Notes: generated by a model from the sequence alone, not told the origin. 64,000 bases of DNA from an uncultured Porphyromonadaceae bacterium (GCA_900545915.1 URAV01000005.1:1-64000), one strand, 5' to 3'; counted from the first letter of the stretch, positions 44,005 to 54,730 are shown. A program made the numbers and translations.

Positions 44005-44646
44005 ATGAAAGGAATTTACTTTATTAGCGGTATCGATACAAACATCGGAAAATCTATAGCAACCGGATGGCTTGCCAAACAACTATTAAATCAACATGTA
44101 AAAGTTATCACACAAAAATTGGTACAAACAGGAAATAAAGAATATTCAGAAGATATTGAGCTTCATAGAAAGATTATGAAAATGGAAATGCTCCCGGAAG
44201 ATATTTCAAAACTGACAGCTCCTGTGATCTTCAGCTACCCCTCATCTCCCCATCTTGCAGCAAAAATCGATAAAAAAGAATTGGATATTGATGCAATAAC
44301 CTTGTCCAGCAGGATTCTAAAAGAGCGATATGATATAGTTCTGTTAGAAGGTGCAGGAGGACTCATGGTTCCCCTTACTCCCGATTTGTTGACAATCGAT
44401 TATATATCTCAACAAAATTATCCTATAATATTAGTAACTTCCGGTAGATTAGGAAGTATAAACCATACATTTCTAAGTCTTGAAGCTATTAAAAATAGGA
44501 ATTTAAAATTACATTCTGTCATATATAATCTATCTCCTCATGCAGATGAAATCATTGTTCAAGATTCTTTGAATATAATAAATCAATATATACGAAAAAA
44601 TTTTCCAGAAGCTTTTCTAATGCAAATGCCAGAAATTACCATATAG
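44005..44646 (+). CDS. bioD: Dethiobiotin synthetase BioD
   Basis: ATP-dependent carboxylase closing the ureido ring of DAPA. 213 residues. The modified P-loop GIDTNIGKS lies near 8-16 (canonical GTDTxVGKT), with the substrate-binding KLVQTG and the ATP/Mg block LLEGAGGLMVPL. Last gene of the six-gene bio operon, followed by a strong hairpin terminator. Confidence 0.94.
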   Translation: MKGIYFISGIDTNIGKSIATGWLAKQLLNQHVKVITQKLVQTGNKEYSEDIELHRKIMKMEMLPEDISKLTAPVIFSYPSSPHLAAKIDKKELDIDAITLSSRILKERYDIVLLEGAGGLMVPLTPDLLTIDYISQQNYPIILVTSGRLGSINHTFLSLEAIKNRNLKLHSVIYNLSPHADEIIVQDSLNIINQYIRKNFPEAFLMQMPEITI

Positions 44647-44681
44647 AAAACGGGGACATTTTTTGTCCCCGTTTTCTATAT
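44641..44681. terminator. Bidirectional terminator after bioD
   Basis: An 18-bp perfect stem (ATATAGAAAACGGGGACA and its complement) with a T5 loop separates the convergent bioD and TPR genes; T-rich flanks occur on both strands. Confidence 0.85.
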
Positions 44682-44694
44682 AGATTTATTTATT

Positions 44695-45945
44695 TTATTC
44701 AGATGCATTCATCTCAGCCTCTATTTTCTTTAAATTAGCTTCATCACCCAAATTATAATATATACCTCTCAACGCAATCATATATTCGTTTTCATCAGGT
44801 TTCATCGAATGAGCTTTTTCATAGTACGGAAGAGCTTTTTTGTATGCAGCCAACACAACTTCTTCTCTTACTTTTTGATATTCCTCATCATTTTTAATCA
44901 AGCTGGCTTCATTACTTGCTGTCACCGCTTTATTAAAATAGATACGGCCCAATTCACCATAGGCATCGGCATAATCAGGTTTTACAGATATCGCTTTTTC
45001 CAAACATTGCACAGCATTTGCCTCATCTTTTTTATTTTCATAATACAGAACAGCCAAAACCTTCCAGTACTCAGCGATGTTAGGATTGGTTTCCAACGCT
45101 TTTTTCAAATAGGCTATTGCATCATCCCCCTTTCCTGTGTAAATACATAAATTAATCAATTGAGACATAAACTGATATTTAGGATCATTTGCTTTCTCAC
45201 CTAAAACCTCGACAGCCTCTTTCAATGTATTAAGCTGGTTTACAGTATCTTTTTCTTGACTATATGCATAAACTAAATAATAATAAATGTCTTGAATTTC
45301 ATAGTTGTCTTTTTTTGCTTCATTCAATGCTTTAATCGCCAATTTATTATCTTTTGTTTGAAAAGCAGCTAAAGCAGCATAGTACCTAATCTGCATATAG
45401 GAACTGTCCGTTGCATTCAGAGTTTCTTTAGCCATGAAATTCAACTTGGGAATATCTTGATATATCTCCCACATTTTATAAGCCTTTTTATAATCTTTTT
45501 CATTATAAAAATAAGCTCCGGCACTCCAGAAATGAGGTTGATTGTTCTTAATCGTATTCTTAATATCTTTCAGATATTTAGATTTCACTTTCCCTTTTTC
45601 ATTCGGCATCGTATCCAGCTTTGCCGCTACCAAATATTTTTCATAAGAATCCAACAAAGCGTTATACATATTCTTCTCATTTACACTCTGTTTTATAAGA
45701 GTCTTATTATAATCGCCTTCAAAACTCTTATTTTCAATAAAACCTGCCACATACCAAGTCTTAGCAAGATCCTTTGTATCCGGATTCTTTAAAGCTTCAT
45801 TAATGGACTTACGAGCTTCGCCAAAATTAGGCTTTGGCATCTTTGCCTCATTAAATGCCGCATTCACATTCTTCATTTGAGCAAAAACGCTTCCGGCAAA
45901 TAGGCATATACCTGCTGTCAATAGAACCTTTTTCATCTTTTTCAC
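44695..45945 (-). CDS. Exported tetratricopeptide repeat protein
   Basis: 416 residues with a cleavable signal peptide (residues 1-22, ending FAGSVFAQ). The body is a helical solenoid with TPR units most evident from about 180 onward (YYYLVYAYSQEKDTVNQ, AEYWKVLAVLYYENK, ADAYGELGRIYFNK). Probably periplasmic. Similar proteins are common in Bacteroidales downstream of gyrA; function unknown. It starts 29 nt after the gyrA stop, so cotranscription is likely. Confidence 0.88.
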   Translation of the reverse strand: MKKMKKVLLTAGICLFAGSVFAQMKNVNAAFNEAKMPKPNFGEARKSINEALKNPDTKDLAKTWYVAGFIENKSFEGDYNKTLIKQSVNEKNMYNALLDSYEKYLVAAKLDTMPNEKGKVKSKYLKDIKNTIKNNQPHFWSAGAYFYNEKDYKKAYKMWEIYQDIPKLNFMAKETLNATDSSYMQIRYYAALAAFQTKDNKLAIKALNEAKKDNYEIQDIYYYLVYAYSQEKDTVNQLNTLKEAVEVLGEKANDPKYQFMSQLINLCIYTGKGDDAIAYLKKALETNPNIAEYWKVLAVLYYENKKDEANAVQCLEKAISVKPDYADAYGELGRIYFNKAVTASNEASLIKNDEEYQKVREEVVLAAYKKALPYYEKAHSMKPDENEYMIALRGIYYNLGDEANLKKIEAEMNASE

Positions 45946-45974
45946 GTTTTAGGATTAGAAGTATAATAATTAAT

Positions 45975-48506
45975 TTATTCTGTTGTTTCCGAAGCCTCAG
46001 CTTCATTCATTTCAGATGACGAATCTATATTTTCTGAATTAGAAGAATCCGATTCGGTTTCTGACAAAACCTTACATACAGATGCGATTTCATCATTCCG
46101 CTTTTCAAGATTAATCAACCGAACTCCTTGCGTTGCACGCCCCATAATCCTGACATCGGCAACTTTCATTCGTAAAGTAATCCCCGATTTGTTGATAATG
46201 ACCAAGTCATTTTCATCGGTAACACTCTTGATTGCAACCAAATTTCCGGTTTTTTCTGTAATATTTAAAGTCTTCACGCCTTTACCGCCACGGTTAGTAA
46301 TACGATAATCTTCTATTTCAGAACGTTTACCATATCCTTGTTCAGAAACGACCATTACAGTTTCCTTTTCCGGATCTTTGATACAAATCATTCCGATTAC
46401 TTCGTCATCTCCTGTTTCGTCAAGCGTCATACCACGAACTCCGGTTGCTGTACGTCCCATTTCTCTAACCGTACTTTCATGGAAACGAATGGCACGACCA
46501 TGTTTATTCGCCATAATAATTTGGCTGTCACCTGTCGTTAAACGAACTTGGATTACCTGATCGTCTTCCCGTATGGTAATTGCATTCACACCATTTTGAC
46601 GAGGCCGAGAATATGCTTCAAGTTTCGTTTTCTTGATCACACCTTTACGTGTGCAGAACAATAAATTATGAGACATATTGTATTCGGGATCTTGCAATTG
46701 TTTAACCCGTATAAAGGCATTGACTTTATCGTCGGCATCAATATTCAGCATATTTTGAATAGCGCGCCCTTTAGAATTTTTAGCACCTTCAGGAATCTCA
46801 TACACCTTCAACCAATAACACTTTCCTTTTTGTGTAAAGAAAAGCATATAGTTATGCATAGAAGCCGGATAAATATATTCTATAAAGTCTTCTTCTCTCG
46901 TTTCACTTCCCTTTGCTCCGACTCCACCCCTATTTTGAGCACGAAAATCCGAAAGAGGTGTCCGCTTGATATACCCTAAGTGAGAAATGGTAATAATCAT
47001 TTCGTCATCGGCATAGAAATCTTCTGCATTAAATTCTTCCGAAGCATAGATGATTTCCGTTTTCCGGTCATCCCCATATTTTTCTTTAATCTCTATCAAT
47101 TCATCTTTTACAACTTGCATACAGACTGAATCATCAGATAAAATACGATTGTAATAAGCTATTAACTCCATAAGAGCTTTATATTCTTCACGAAGTTTAT
47201 CTTGTTCCAAACCTGTCAATTGACGCAAGCGCATATCCACAATAGCTCTTGACTGGGCATCCGTAAGGCCAAAGCGCTCGATTAAACGCTCGCGAGCTTC
47301 ATCCGGACTTTTTGAAGAACGTATAATTTGAATTACTTCATCTATATGATCACAAGCAATAATGAGTCCTTCAAGAATATGAGCTTTTTTCTCGGCTTCT
47401 CTCAATTCGAACTGCGTGCGACGAACAACAACTTCATGACGATGATCGATGAACGCTTCTATCAAGTGCTTCAAATTAAGCACTTGAGGACGACCGTTTA
47501 CCAATGCGATATTATTGACACTGAACGAAGATTGTAATGCCGTAAGCTTATACAATTTGTTAAGCACAACGCTCGAATTAGCATCTTTCTTGATATCAAT
47601 GACGATACGCATTCCTGCTCGGTCAGACTCGTCGTTAATATTAGATATGCCATCCAATCGTTTTTCTTCTACGAGATCGGCAATATTCTTAATTAACTCC
47701 GCTTTATTGACCAAATAAGGAATTTCGGTAACAACGATTTTTTCTTTATTCCCTTCCGTTTCAATCTCTGCCTTGGCACGGATAACAATACGTCCTCGTC
47801 CGGTCTCAAAAGCTTCCTTTACTCCAGAATAGCCATATATATATCCGCCAGTAGGAAAATCGGGAGCTTTGATATAGTGCATCAAATCTGCAATCTCCAT
47901 TTCCCGATTGTCTATCAATGCGATAGTCGCATTAATGGCTTCTGTCAGATTATGCGGAGGCATATTGGTAGCCATACCGACTGCAATACCGGATGCTCCA
48001 TTTACCAATAAATTGGGAATCCGAGTCGGTAAAACCTGAGGTTCTTTTAATGTATCATCAAAATTATTTTGGAAATCAACGGTTTCTTTATCTATATCCC
48101 GCAACATTTCTTCAGCTAATCTTGATAATCGGGCTTCTGTGTAACGCATGGCAGCCGGACTATCTCCGTCCACCGATCCGAAATTACCCTGTCCGTCCAC
48201 CAATGGATAACGCAAAGACCATTCCTGAGCCATACGCACCATTGCAAAATATACAGAAGAATCGCCATGAGGGTGATATTTTCCTAATACTTCACCGACG
48301 ATTCTGGCAGATTTTTTATACGGTTTATTAGATGTATTCCCGAGTTCATTCATTCCGAACAGTACACGACGGTGTACAGGTTTAAAACCATCTCTCACAT
48401 CGGGAAGAGCACGAGCGACAATCACAGACATCGAATAATCGATATATGATTTCTTCATCTCGTTCTCAATGTTAATTTTTAAAATTCTATCCTCCTGGTC
48501 AATCAT
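45975..48506 (-). CDS. gyrA: DNA gyrase subunit A
   Basis: Type IIA topoisomerase breakage-reunion subunit. 843 residues. The winged helix contains KYHPHGDSSVYFAMVRMAQ (quinolone region; Ser at the position of E. coli Ser83, Phe at Asp87). The catalytic Tyr is in AMRYTEARLS near 124. The C-terminal beta-pinwheel has the GyrA-box-like TNRGGKGVKT and an acidic Ser/Glu-rich tail. It is divergent from clpC across a 307-bp spacer. Confidence 0.97.
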   Translation of the reverse strand: MIDQEDRILKINIENEMKKSYIDYSMSVIVARALPDVRDGFKPVHRRVLFGMNELGNTSNKPYKKSARIVGEVLGKYHPHGDSSVYFAMVRMAQEWSLRYPLVDGQGNFGSVDGDSPAAMRYTEARLSRLAEEMLRDIDKETVDFQNNFDDTLKEPQVLPTRIPNLLVNGASGIAVGMATNMPPHNLTEAINATIALIDNREMEIADLMHYIKAPDFPTGGYIYGYSGVKEAFETGRGRIVIRAKAEIETEGNKEKIVVTEIPYLVNKAELIKNIADLVEEKRLDGISNINDESDRAGMRIVIDIKKDANSSVVLNKLYKLTALQSSFSVNNIALVNGRPQVLNLKHLIEAFIDHRHEVVVRRTQFELREAEKKAHILEGLIIACDHIDEVIQIIRSSKSPDEARERLIERFGLTDAQSRAIVDMRLRQLTGLEQDKLREEYKALMELIAYYNRILSDDSVCMQVVKDELIEIKEKYGDDRKTEIIYASEEFNAEDFYADDEMIITISHLGYIKRTPLSDFRAQNRGGVGAKGSETREEDFIEYIYPASMHNYMLFFTQKGKCYWLKVYEIPEGAKNSKGRAIQNMLNIDADDKVNAFIRVKQLQDPEYNMSHNLLFCTRKGVIKKTKLEAYSRPRQNGVNAITIREDDQVIQVRLTTGDSQIIMANKHGRAIRFHESTVREMGRTATGVRGMTLDETGDDEVIGMICIKDPEKETVMVVSEQGYGKRSEIEDYRITNRGGKGVKTLNITEKTGNLVAIKSVTDENDLVIINKSGITLRMKVADVRIMGRATQGVRLINLEKRNDEIASVCKVLSETESDSSNSENIDSSSEMNEAEASETTE

Positions 48507-48813
48507 TTTTAAAAGATTGGTTAATACATTTACTTGTTTTGAAAAAACTGCACTAAATTACAACATTCTTCCCGATTAGAAAAATTTTTTCAATCGGAAA
48601 TAATACAAGAAGATTTCTAATTTCACAATTTTAGAACATATCTTTTCGTTTATAATTTCTTCAATAATTTCAAGCGTATCAAAAATCAAAAATAATGGCA
48701 TACTATTTGTATTAAATACATATAATATATGTTGTACGAAAACAAGGTTTACACATATTCATTTTATATTTGTATTGTAATTATCGAATAAAGAAGAAAG
48801 GAAGATCAACTAC
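48507..48813. other. Intergenic region gyrA/clpC
   Basis: 307 bp, very AT-rich, holding divergent promoters. TATATTTG at 48765-48772 (plus strand) fits the clpC -7 box 42 nt before the start. A weak TAATTTAG on the minus strand near 48553-48560 could serve gyrA. No ORF, RNA gene or repeat was recognised. Confidence 0.5.
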
Positions 48814-51339
48814 ATGGAAAGAAACTTTTCACAAAGAGTTAAAGATGTTCTTGGATATAGCCGAGAAGAAGCGGAACGCTTACAAAACTCATATATCGGT
48901 CCGGAACACCTTTTGCTGGGAATCCTGAGAGACGGTTCTGGTAAAGCCATAGAGGCTTTGCGGCATCTCGGAGTCCAATTGGCCGAGCTGAAAGCTTCCG
49001 TTGAAAAAGATTTAAGATTATCAAACGATCATATTAATGCCGGAGATGAGATTACAATCAGCAAAAGCACGGATAAGGTATTAAAAATGAGTATCTTAGA
49101 AGCTCGAATTTTAAAAAGTGATACAACAGATACCGAACATCTTTTATTAGCGATACTAAAAGATCCTGATACCCCAGCTACACGTTCTTTAAAAGATTGT
49201 GATGTAACATATCAAGAAGTCATGAAATATTTTAAAATGTCCAAACCTCTATCTGATAATCCTCTAATGGGAGCTGAATTTGCAGATGACGATGATGATG
49301 AATTCGAAGAAGAAAAACGATATAAAAACGAACAGCAAAAAGCGACAACTTCTCCCGGGAAAACATCTGCAGATACACCGGTTCTCGATAATTTCGGTAC
49401 TGACATGACAAAAGCGGCAGAAGAAAATCGATTAGACCCGGTTGTCGGTCGTGAGAAAGAAATCGAAAGGTTAGCTCAGGTCTTAAGTCGGCGCAAAAAA
49501 AATAATCCTGTATTGATAGGAGAACCGGGAGTCGGTAAATCTGCTATCGTAGAAGGTTTAGCTTTACGTATTATTCAAAGAAAAGTGTCTCGTGTTTTAT
49601 TTGACAAACGGGTTATATCTTTGGATATGGCCTCTATTGTCGCAGGGACTAAATATCGCGGACAATTCGAAGAACGTATCAAAGCTATATTGAACGAACT
49701 GACAAAGAATCCGGATATAATACTTTTTATAGATGAAATCCATACTATTGTAGGTGCTGGCGGTGCAACCGGAACTTTGGACGCGGCAAATATGTTAAAA
49801 CCGGCTTTGGCTCGGGGCGAAATTCAATGCATAGGAGCTACGACATTAGATGAATACCGAAAAAGTATAGAAAAAGACGGTGCATTGGAACGAAGATTCC
49901 AAAAGATAATGGTAGATCCGACAACACCTGAAGAGACATTGCAAATATTGAATAACATCAAAGGCCGTTATGAAGACCATCACAATGTCACCTATACACC
50001 GGAAGCGTTAAAAGCTTGCGTAAAACTGACTGAACGTTATATCAGTGATCGTAATTTCCCGGATAAGGCCATAGATGCAATGGATGAAGCTGGCTCGCGT
50101 GTACATATATCAAATATCGTAGTACCTAAAGAAATAGAAACTCTCGAAGCTCAAATAGAAACGATACGAGAGGAAAAAATAAAAGCTGTAAAATCTCAAA
50201 ATTATGAATTAGCGGCAAGTTTCAGAGACAAGGAAAAAGATATTCAGGCTCAACTGGAAACTGCAAAACAAAAATGGGAAGAAGAACTCCAAGAGCATCG
50301 TGAAATCGTGGACGAAGAAAAAATAGCAGAAGTAGTTGCAATGATGTCAGGAGTACCGGTACAGCGAATTGCCAGTGCAGAAAGCACCAAGTTATTACAC
50401 ATGGGTGATACTTTACGCCAAGCTATCATAGGACAAGATAATGCTGTTGATAAAATAGTAAAAGCCATTCGAAGAAACCGGGTAGGTCTGAAAGATCCGA
50501 ATAAACCGATCGGGACATTCATGTTCTTAGGCCCTACAGGAGTAGGAAAAACACATCTGGCAAAAATACTGGCAGAATATCTGTTCGACTCTAAAGATGC
50601 TCTGATTCGGGTAGATATGAGCGAATACATGGAGAAATTCAGTGTATCGAGATTAATAGGCGCTCCTCCGGGATATGTAGGATATGAAGAAGGTGGGCAA
50701 CTAACAGAGAAAGTCAGACGGAAACCTTATTCCGTAATTTTATTAGATGAATTGGAGAAAGCCCATCCAGACGTATTCAATCTGCTGCTGCAGGTAATGG
50801 ACGAAGGACGATTGACAGATAGTTTAGGAAGAAAAGTCGATTTCAAAAATACGATTCTCATCATGACTTCCAACATAGGTACACGCCAACTGAAAGATTT
50901 CGGACGGGGTGTCGGTTTCTCTACGTCTGCGTCATTAGAGGATAAAGAATTTTCGAGGAGTATTATACAAAAAGCTTTGAACAAAGCGTTTTCTCCGGAA
51001 TTTCTGAATCGTGTCGATGATATAATCATGTTTGACCAACTCGACAAAGAAGCAATCTACAAGATCATCGATCTCGAATTAAAAGGATTTTACCAAAGAA
51101 TGCAAGCATTGGGCTACAAATTTACGTTGACCGATGCGGCAAAAGAATTCGTAGCCTCCAAGGGGTATGATATTCAGTTTGGAGCTCGTCCTTTAAAAAG
51201 AGCGATACAAAAATACTTGGAAGACGAGATTGCAGAGTTGGTAATACGTGATTCGATAAAAGAAGGAGACACAATAATCATAGACTACGATAAGCATGAG
51301 GAAAAGATCGTATCTTCTGTACATAGTGATAAAGAGTGA
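48814..51339 (+). CDS. clpC: ATP-dependent Clp protease ATP-binding subunit ClpC
   Basis: AAA+ unfoldase for ClpP. 841 residues: two Clp_N repeats (about 1-145), an acidic linker, and a first AAA module with Walker A GEPGVGKS near 236. An inserted UVR-like coiled coil follows (about 440-500). The second AAA module has GPTGVGKT near 576, and the C-terminal D2-small domain ends with FGARPLKRAIQKYLED. The UVR insertion is diagnostic of ClpC over ClpB/ClpA. A terminator follows. Confidence 0.96.
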   Translation: MERNFSQRVKDVLGYSREEAERLQNSYIGPEHLLLGILRDGSGKAIEALRHLGVQLAELKASVEKDLRLSNDHINAGDEITISKSTDKVLKMSILEARILKSDTTDTEHLLLAILKDPDTPATRSLKDCDVTYQEVMKYFKMSKPLSDNPLMGAEFADDDDDEFEEEKRYKNEQQKATTSPGKTSADTPVLDNFGTDMTKAAEENRLDPVVGREKEIERLAQVLSRRKKNNPVLIGEPGVGKSAIVEGLALRIIQRKVSRVLFDKRVISLDMASIVAGTKYRGQFEERIKAILNELTKNPDIILFIDEIHTIVGAGGATGTLDAANMLKPALARGEIQCIGATTLDEYRKSIEKDGALERRFQKIMVDPTTPEETLQILNNIKGRYEDHHNVTYTPEALKACVKLTERYISDRNFPDKAIDAMDEAGSRVHISNIVVPKEIETLEAQIETIREEKIKAVKSQNYELAASFRDKEKDIQAQLETAKQKWEEELQEHREIVDEEKIAEVVAMMSGVPVQRIASAESTKLLHMGDTLRQAIIGQDNAVDKIVKAIRRNRVGLKDPNKPIGTFMFLGPTGVGKTHLAKILAEYLFDSKDALIRVDMSEYMEKFSVSRLIGAPPGYVGYEEGGQLTEKVRRKPYSVILLDELEKAHPDVFNLLLQVMDEGRLTDSLGRKVDFKNTILIMTSNIGTRQLKDFGRGVGFSTSASLEDKEFSRSIIQKALNKAFSPEFLNRVDDIIMFDQLDKEAIYKIIDLELKGFYQRMQALGYKFTLTDAAKEFVASKGYDIQFGARPLKRAIQKYLEDEIAELVIRDSIKEGDTIIIDYDKHEEKIVSSVHSDKE

Positions 51340-51362
51340 CAAAATAATAATGAATAAGTCAA

Positions 51363-51392
51363 AATGTCAGACCGGTTGGTCTGGCATTTTTT
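51363..51392 (+). terminator. Terminator after clpC
   Basis: TGTCAGACC pairs with GGTCTGGCA (one G-U) around GGTT, followed by eight T residues. Confidence 0.88.
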
Positions 51393-51446
51393 TTGTTTTT
51401 CTACAAACGATTGTGATAAAATTTAACTTTAAAAAATAATATAGCT

Positions 51447-53498
51447 ATGCAAAAAGGAACTATCGGGGTTACAACAGATAATATCTTCCCCATTATTAAA
51501 AAGTTCTTGTACAGTGATCACGAGATTTTTTTACGTGAACTCGTTTCGAATGCAGTAGATGCAACTCAAAAATTAAAGACCTTATCTTCTTTCGGAGATT
51601 TTAAAGGAGAATTAGGCGAAATGAACGTGAAAGTATCTATCGATAAAAAAGAAGGTACTCTTACAATATCAGATCATGGAATCGGAATGACAGCAGAAGA
51701 GATTGATAAATACATCAATCAAATTGCATTTTCCGGAGCTGAAGAATTTCTGAATAAGTATAAAAATGATGCTAATGCTATTATCGGGCACTTCGGTTTA
51801 GGATTTTATTCTTCTTTCATGGTCGCTAAGAAAGTAGAAATCAGAACTCTTTCCTATCAAGAAAATGCCAAACCGGTAATGTGGAGCTGTGATGGTTCTC
51901 CGGAATATACAATGTCTGAAATTGACAAAAAAGAACGCGGTACAGATATCGTATTATATATTGATGATGAGAATAAAGAATTTCTCGAAGACTCAAAAAT
52001 TGAGTCTTTATTGAAGAAATACTGCCGATTCCTTCCTGTTCCGGTCATTTTCGGTAAAGAACAAGAGTGGAAAGACGGTAAATATATCGATACGGATAAA
52101 GATAAAATCATAAACGATACGACACCTGCATGGACAAAGAAACCGACAGAACTGACAGAAGAAGATTATCGTAAATTCTATCACGATTTATATCCCTCGT
52201 TGGATGAACCTTTGTTTTGGATACATCTAAACGTTGATTATCCGTTCAAGCTGACAGGTATTCTTTATTTCCCCAAAATAAAAAACAACCTCGATATAAA
52301 TAAAAACCGCATACAGCTTTACTCCAACCAAGTATTTGTTACCGATTCTGTAGAGGGAATCGTTCCTGATTTTTTAATGTTGTTGCAAGGGGTCATCGAT
52401 TCACCTGATATTCCGCTGAATGTTTCCAGGTCTTACCTGCAAAGCGATTCTAATGTTAAGAAGATTTCCTCTTACATCACAAAAAAAGTTGCAGACAGGC
52501 TTCAAGAAATATTCAATAACGAACGAAAACAATTCGAAGAAAAATGGGATGATATCAAGCTCTTCATCGAATACGGAATGCTGTCTGATGAAAAATTTTA
52601 TGATCGGGCGCAAAAATTCGCTTTATTAAAAGATACGGACAAGAAATATTATACGCTCGAAGAATATAAAGCTCTGATCGAGGTGAATCAGACGGATAAA
52701 GACAAGAATTTGATATATATTTATGCTACAGATGCTGTTGCACAATATAGTTATATCGAGATAGCCAAATCTAAAGGTTATGATGTTTTATTGATGGATG
52801 GTCAACTGGACATTCATTTTATCGGACTACTTGAACAAAAATTGGAAAAAAGCCGATTTGTGAGAGTTGACAGTGACATCATAGACAATCTTGTTCGGAA
52901 AAATGACAAAACCGAAGTTTCTTTAGATGCCGCTCAGAGAAATATGATGACCACAGTATTCAAATCTCAAATACCGACTTTAGAAAAAGCCGAATTTATG
53001 GTGATGTTTGAAGCTTTGGGAGAACAATCTCAGCCGGTCATTATAACCCAAAACGAATTTATGCGCCGAATGAAAGATATGTCGGCCATGCAACCGGGAA
53101 TGAATTTCTATGGAGAAATGCCTGACAGTTTCAATTTAATAATAAATACAGAACATCCTCTATCTAAAAAAGTAATAGAAGAAACAGAAAAGGACTGTCA
53201 TGCAGAAATAGAACCCATACAAAAAGAAATTAATGAACTGAATGATGCTATCGTCAAACTCCAGGAAGCATCTAAAGGGAAAAAAGACGAAGAAATCCCT
53301 GTTACTGAAAAAGAAGAACTTCGTAATAAAGAAAAAGAAGTCGATTCTTTACGGAAAAAAGAATCCGAACTACTTACACAGTATGCCAATGAACATAAGT
53401 TGGTTCGTCAATTAGTTGATTTGGCACTATTATCCAACAACATGTTAAAAGGAGAAGCTTTAAGTCAATTTATTAAACGATCCGTTGAGATGTTATAA
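51447..53498 (+). CDS. htpG: Molecular chaperone HtpG (Hsp90)
   Basis: 683-residue Hsp90. The GHKL ATPase N-domain has RELVSNAVDATQK near 30, ISDHGIGMT and GHFGLGFYSSFMV. The middle domain includes LNVSRSYLQSD, and the C-terminal dimerisation domain carries a charged Lys/Glu-rich insert (about 595-650). Full length for bacteria. Its own transcript, flanked by two terminators. Confidence 0.97.
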   Translation: MQKGTIGVTTDNIFPIIKKFLYSDHEIFLRELVSNAVDATQKLKTLSSFGDFKGELGEMNVKVSIDKKEGTLTISDHGIGMTAEEIDKYINQIAFSGAEEFLNKYKNDANAIIGHFGLGFYSSFMVAKKVEIRTLSYQENAKPVMWSCDGSPEYTMSEIDKKERGTDIVLYIDDENKEFLEDSKIESLLKKYCRFLPVPVIFGKEQEWKDGKYIDTDKDKIINDTTPAWTKKPTELTEEDYRKFYHDLYPSLDEPLFWIHLNVDYPFKLTGILYFPKIKNNLDINKNRIQLYSNQVFVTDSVEGIVPDFLMLLQGVIDSPDIPLNVSRSYLQSDSNVKKISSYITKKVADRLQEIFNNERKQFEEKWDDIKLFIEYGMLSDEKFYDRAQKFALLKDTDKKYYTLEEYKALIEVNQTDKDKNLIYIYATDAVAQYSYIEIAKSKGYDVLLMDGQLDIHFIGLLEQKLEKSRFVRVDSDIIDNLVRKNDKTEVSLDAAQRNMMTTVFKSQIPTLEKAEFMVMFEALGEQSQPVIITQNEFMRRMKDMSAMQPGMNFYGEMPDSFNLIINTEHPLSKKVIEETEKDCHAEIEPIQKEINELNDAIVKLQEASKGKKDEEIPVTEKEELRNKEKEVDSLRKKESELLTQYANEHKLVRQLVDLALLSNNMLKGEALSQFIKRSVEML

Positions 53499-53506
53499 TA
53501 GTTTTC

Positions 53507-53556
53507 TTAATAAAGAAAGAGATTTCAAGTTTCCTTGAAATCTCTTTCTTTATTAA
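53507..53556. terminator. Terminator after htpG
   Basis: A 23-bp perfect stem with a 4-nt loop (arms 53507-53529 and 53534-53556), starting 8 nt after the htpG stop. Confidence 0.85.
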
Positions 53557-53581
53557 TATCTCATCTTTATAAAAAAACACA

Positions 53582-53589
53582 TATCTTTG
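53582..53589 (+). promoter_or_regulatory. Promoter -7 box for the aldo/keto reductase
   Basis: TATCTTTG, 25 nt before the start codon and 26 nt past the htpG terminator. Confidence 0.6.
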
Positions 53590-53614
53590 TTCATTAACCT
53601 TCAAAATAACAATA

Positions 53615-54607
53615 ATGGAAAATTACAAAGCATCCGATAACAGGTACGATACAATGACTTATCGCCGTTGCGGTAAAAGCGGACTATTGTTGCCTGCCAT
53701 TTCTTTAGGATTATGGCATAATTTCGGAAGTGTAGATGTATTCAATAATTTCGTTCAAATTGCATATACAGCTTTTGATAACGGAATAACACACTTCGAT
53801 CTGGCGAATAATTATGGCCCTGCATACGGTTCGGCAGAAGAAAATTTCGGACAAATATTAAAAAAAGGATTAGGATCATATAGAGACGAACTGATTATCT
53901 CTTCCAAAGCCGGATATGATATGTGGCCAGGTCCTTATGGAAATTGGGGAAGCCGCAAATATTTGATGGCAAGTCTGGATCAAAGTTTGAAAAGAATGGG
54001 AATCGATTACGTCGATATATTTTATTCTCATCGCCCTGATCCGGAAACTCCGATAGAAGAAACTATGTGTGCCTTAGCTGACATGGTGCATCAAGGAAAA
54101 GCCCTATATGTGGGCATTTCGAATTATAATGCAGAGCAAACCCGAACAGCCATATCTGTTCTTAAAGAAATGAAAGTACCGTGCCTGATACATCAAGCCC
54201 GGTATTCGATGTTCGATAGATGGGTAGAACCCGAGCTGCTACAACTCTTAGATGAAAATGGAGTAGGTATGATCGCATTTTCTCCATTAGCACAAGGGTT
54301 ACTAACGAATAAATACCTACATGGAATTCCTGAAAATTCAAGAGCCGCAAAATCTACCGGACATTTACAATCAGATCAAGTTACGGAAGATAAAATTGCT
54401 AAAATAAAATTACTAAACGACTTAGCGGAACAAAGAGGACAAACTCTCGCTGAAATGGCATTAGCATGGTTATTAAAAGACAATCGGGTAAGCAGTGTCA
54501 TCATCGGGGCAAGCTCAGTAACTCAATTAAAAGATAATCTAAAAGCCTTAGATAATGCGGAGTTTACTCCTGACGAATTATGCGAAATAGAAAGTATTCT
54601 AAAATAA
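53615..54607 (+). CDS. Aldo/keto reductase (YghZ / Kv-beta-like)
   Basis: 330-residue NADPH-dependent aldo/keto reductase. The TIM-barrel landmarks are LGLWHNFG, the catalytic Asp/Tyr in THFDLANNYGP near 67-77, Lys in SSKAGYDMWPGPYG, His in DIFYSHRPDPETP, and the NADP-binding GASSVTQLKDNL near the C-terminus. The WPGPYG loop matches the L-glyceraldehyde 3-phosphate reductase (YghZ) group. Monocistronic with its own promoter and terminator. Confidence 0.93.
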   Translation: MENYKASDNRYDTMTYRRCGKSGLLLPAISLGLWHNFGSVDVFNNFVQIAYTAFDNGITHFDLANNYGPAYGSAEENFGQILKKGLGSYRDELIISSKAGYDMWPGPYGNWGSRKYLMASLDQSLKRMGIDYVDIFYSHRPDPETPIEETMCALADMVHQGKALYVGISNYNAEQTRTAISVLKEMKVPCLIHQARYSMFDRWVEPELLQLLDENGVGMIAFSPLAQGLLTNKYLHGIPENSRAAKSTGHLQSDQVTEDKIAKIKLLNDLAEQRGQTLAEMALAWLLKDNRVSSVIIGASSVTQLKDNLKALDNAEFTPDELCEIESILK

Positions 54608-54669
54608 ACTGTAAATCGAGAACAGAAATAACGGACTTATTCGATTGCTTATTCCGAGATGCAACATTT

Positions 54670-54729
54670 CCTCTAATAGAATTAGAGGGAGACAATAAAA
54701 AAGCCAGTCCTTTTTCGAACTGGCTTTTT
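54670..54729. terminator. Hairpin plus bidirectional terminator
   Basis: A first hairpin CCTCTAAT-aga-ATTAGAGG (54670-54688) is followed by AAAAAGCCAGT/ACTGGCTTTTT (54698-54729). The second has A-tract and T-tract on both sides and serves the convergent aldo/keto reductase and NlpE-like genes. Confidence 0.85.
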
Positions 54730-54730
54730 A

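Noticed and set aside
45457..45792. 111-codon hydrophobic plus-strand ORF
   Set aside because: It is antisense to the TPR protein gene; composition is that of a complement of Lys/Asn-rich coding sequence.
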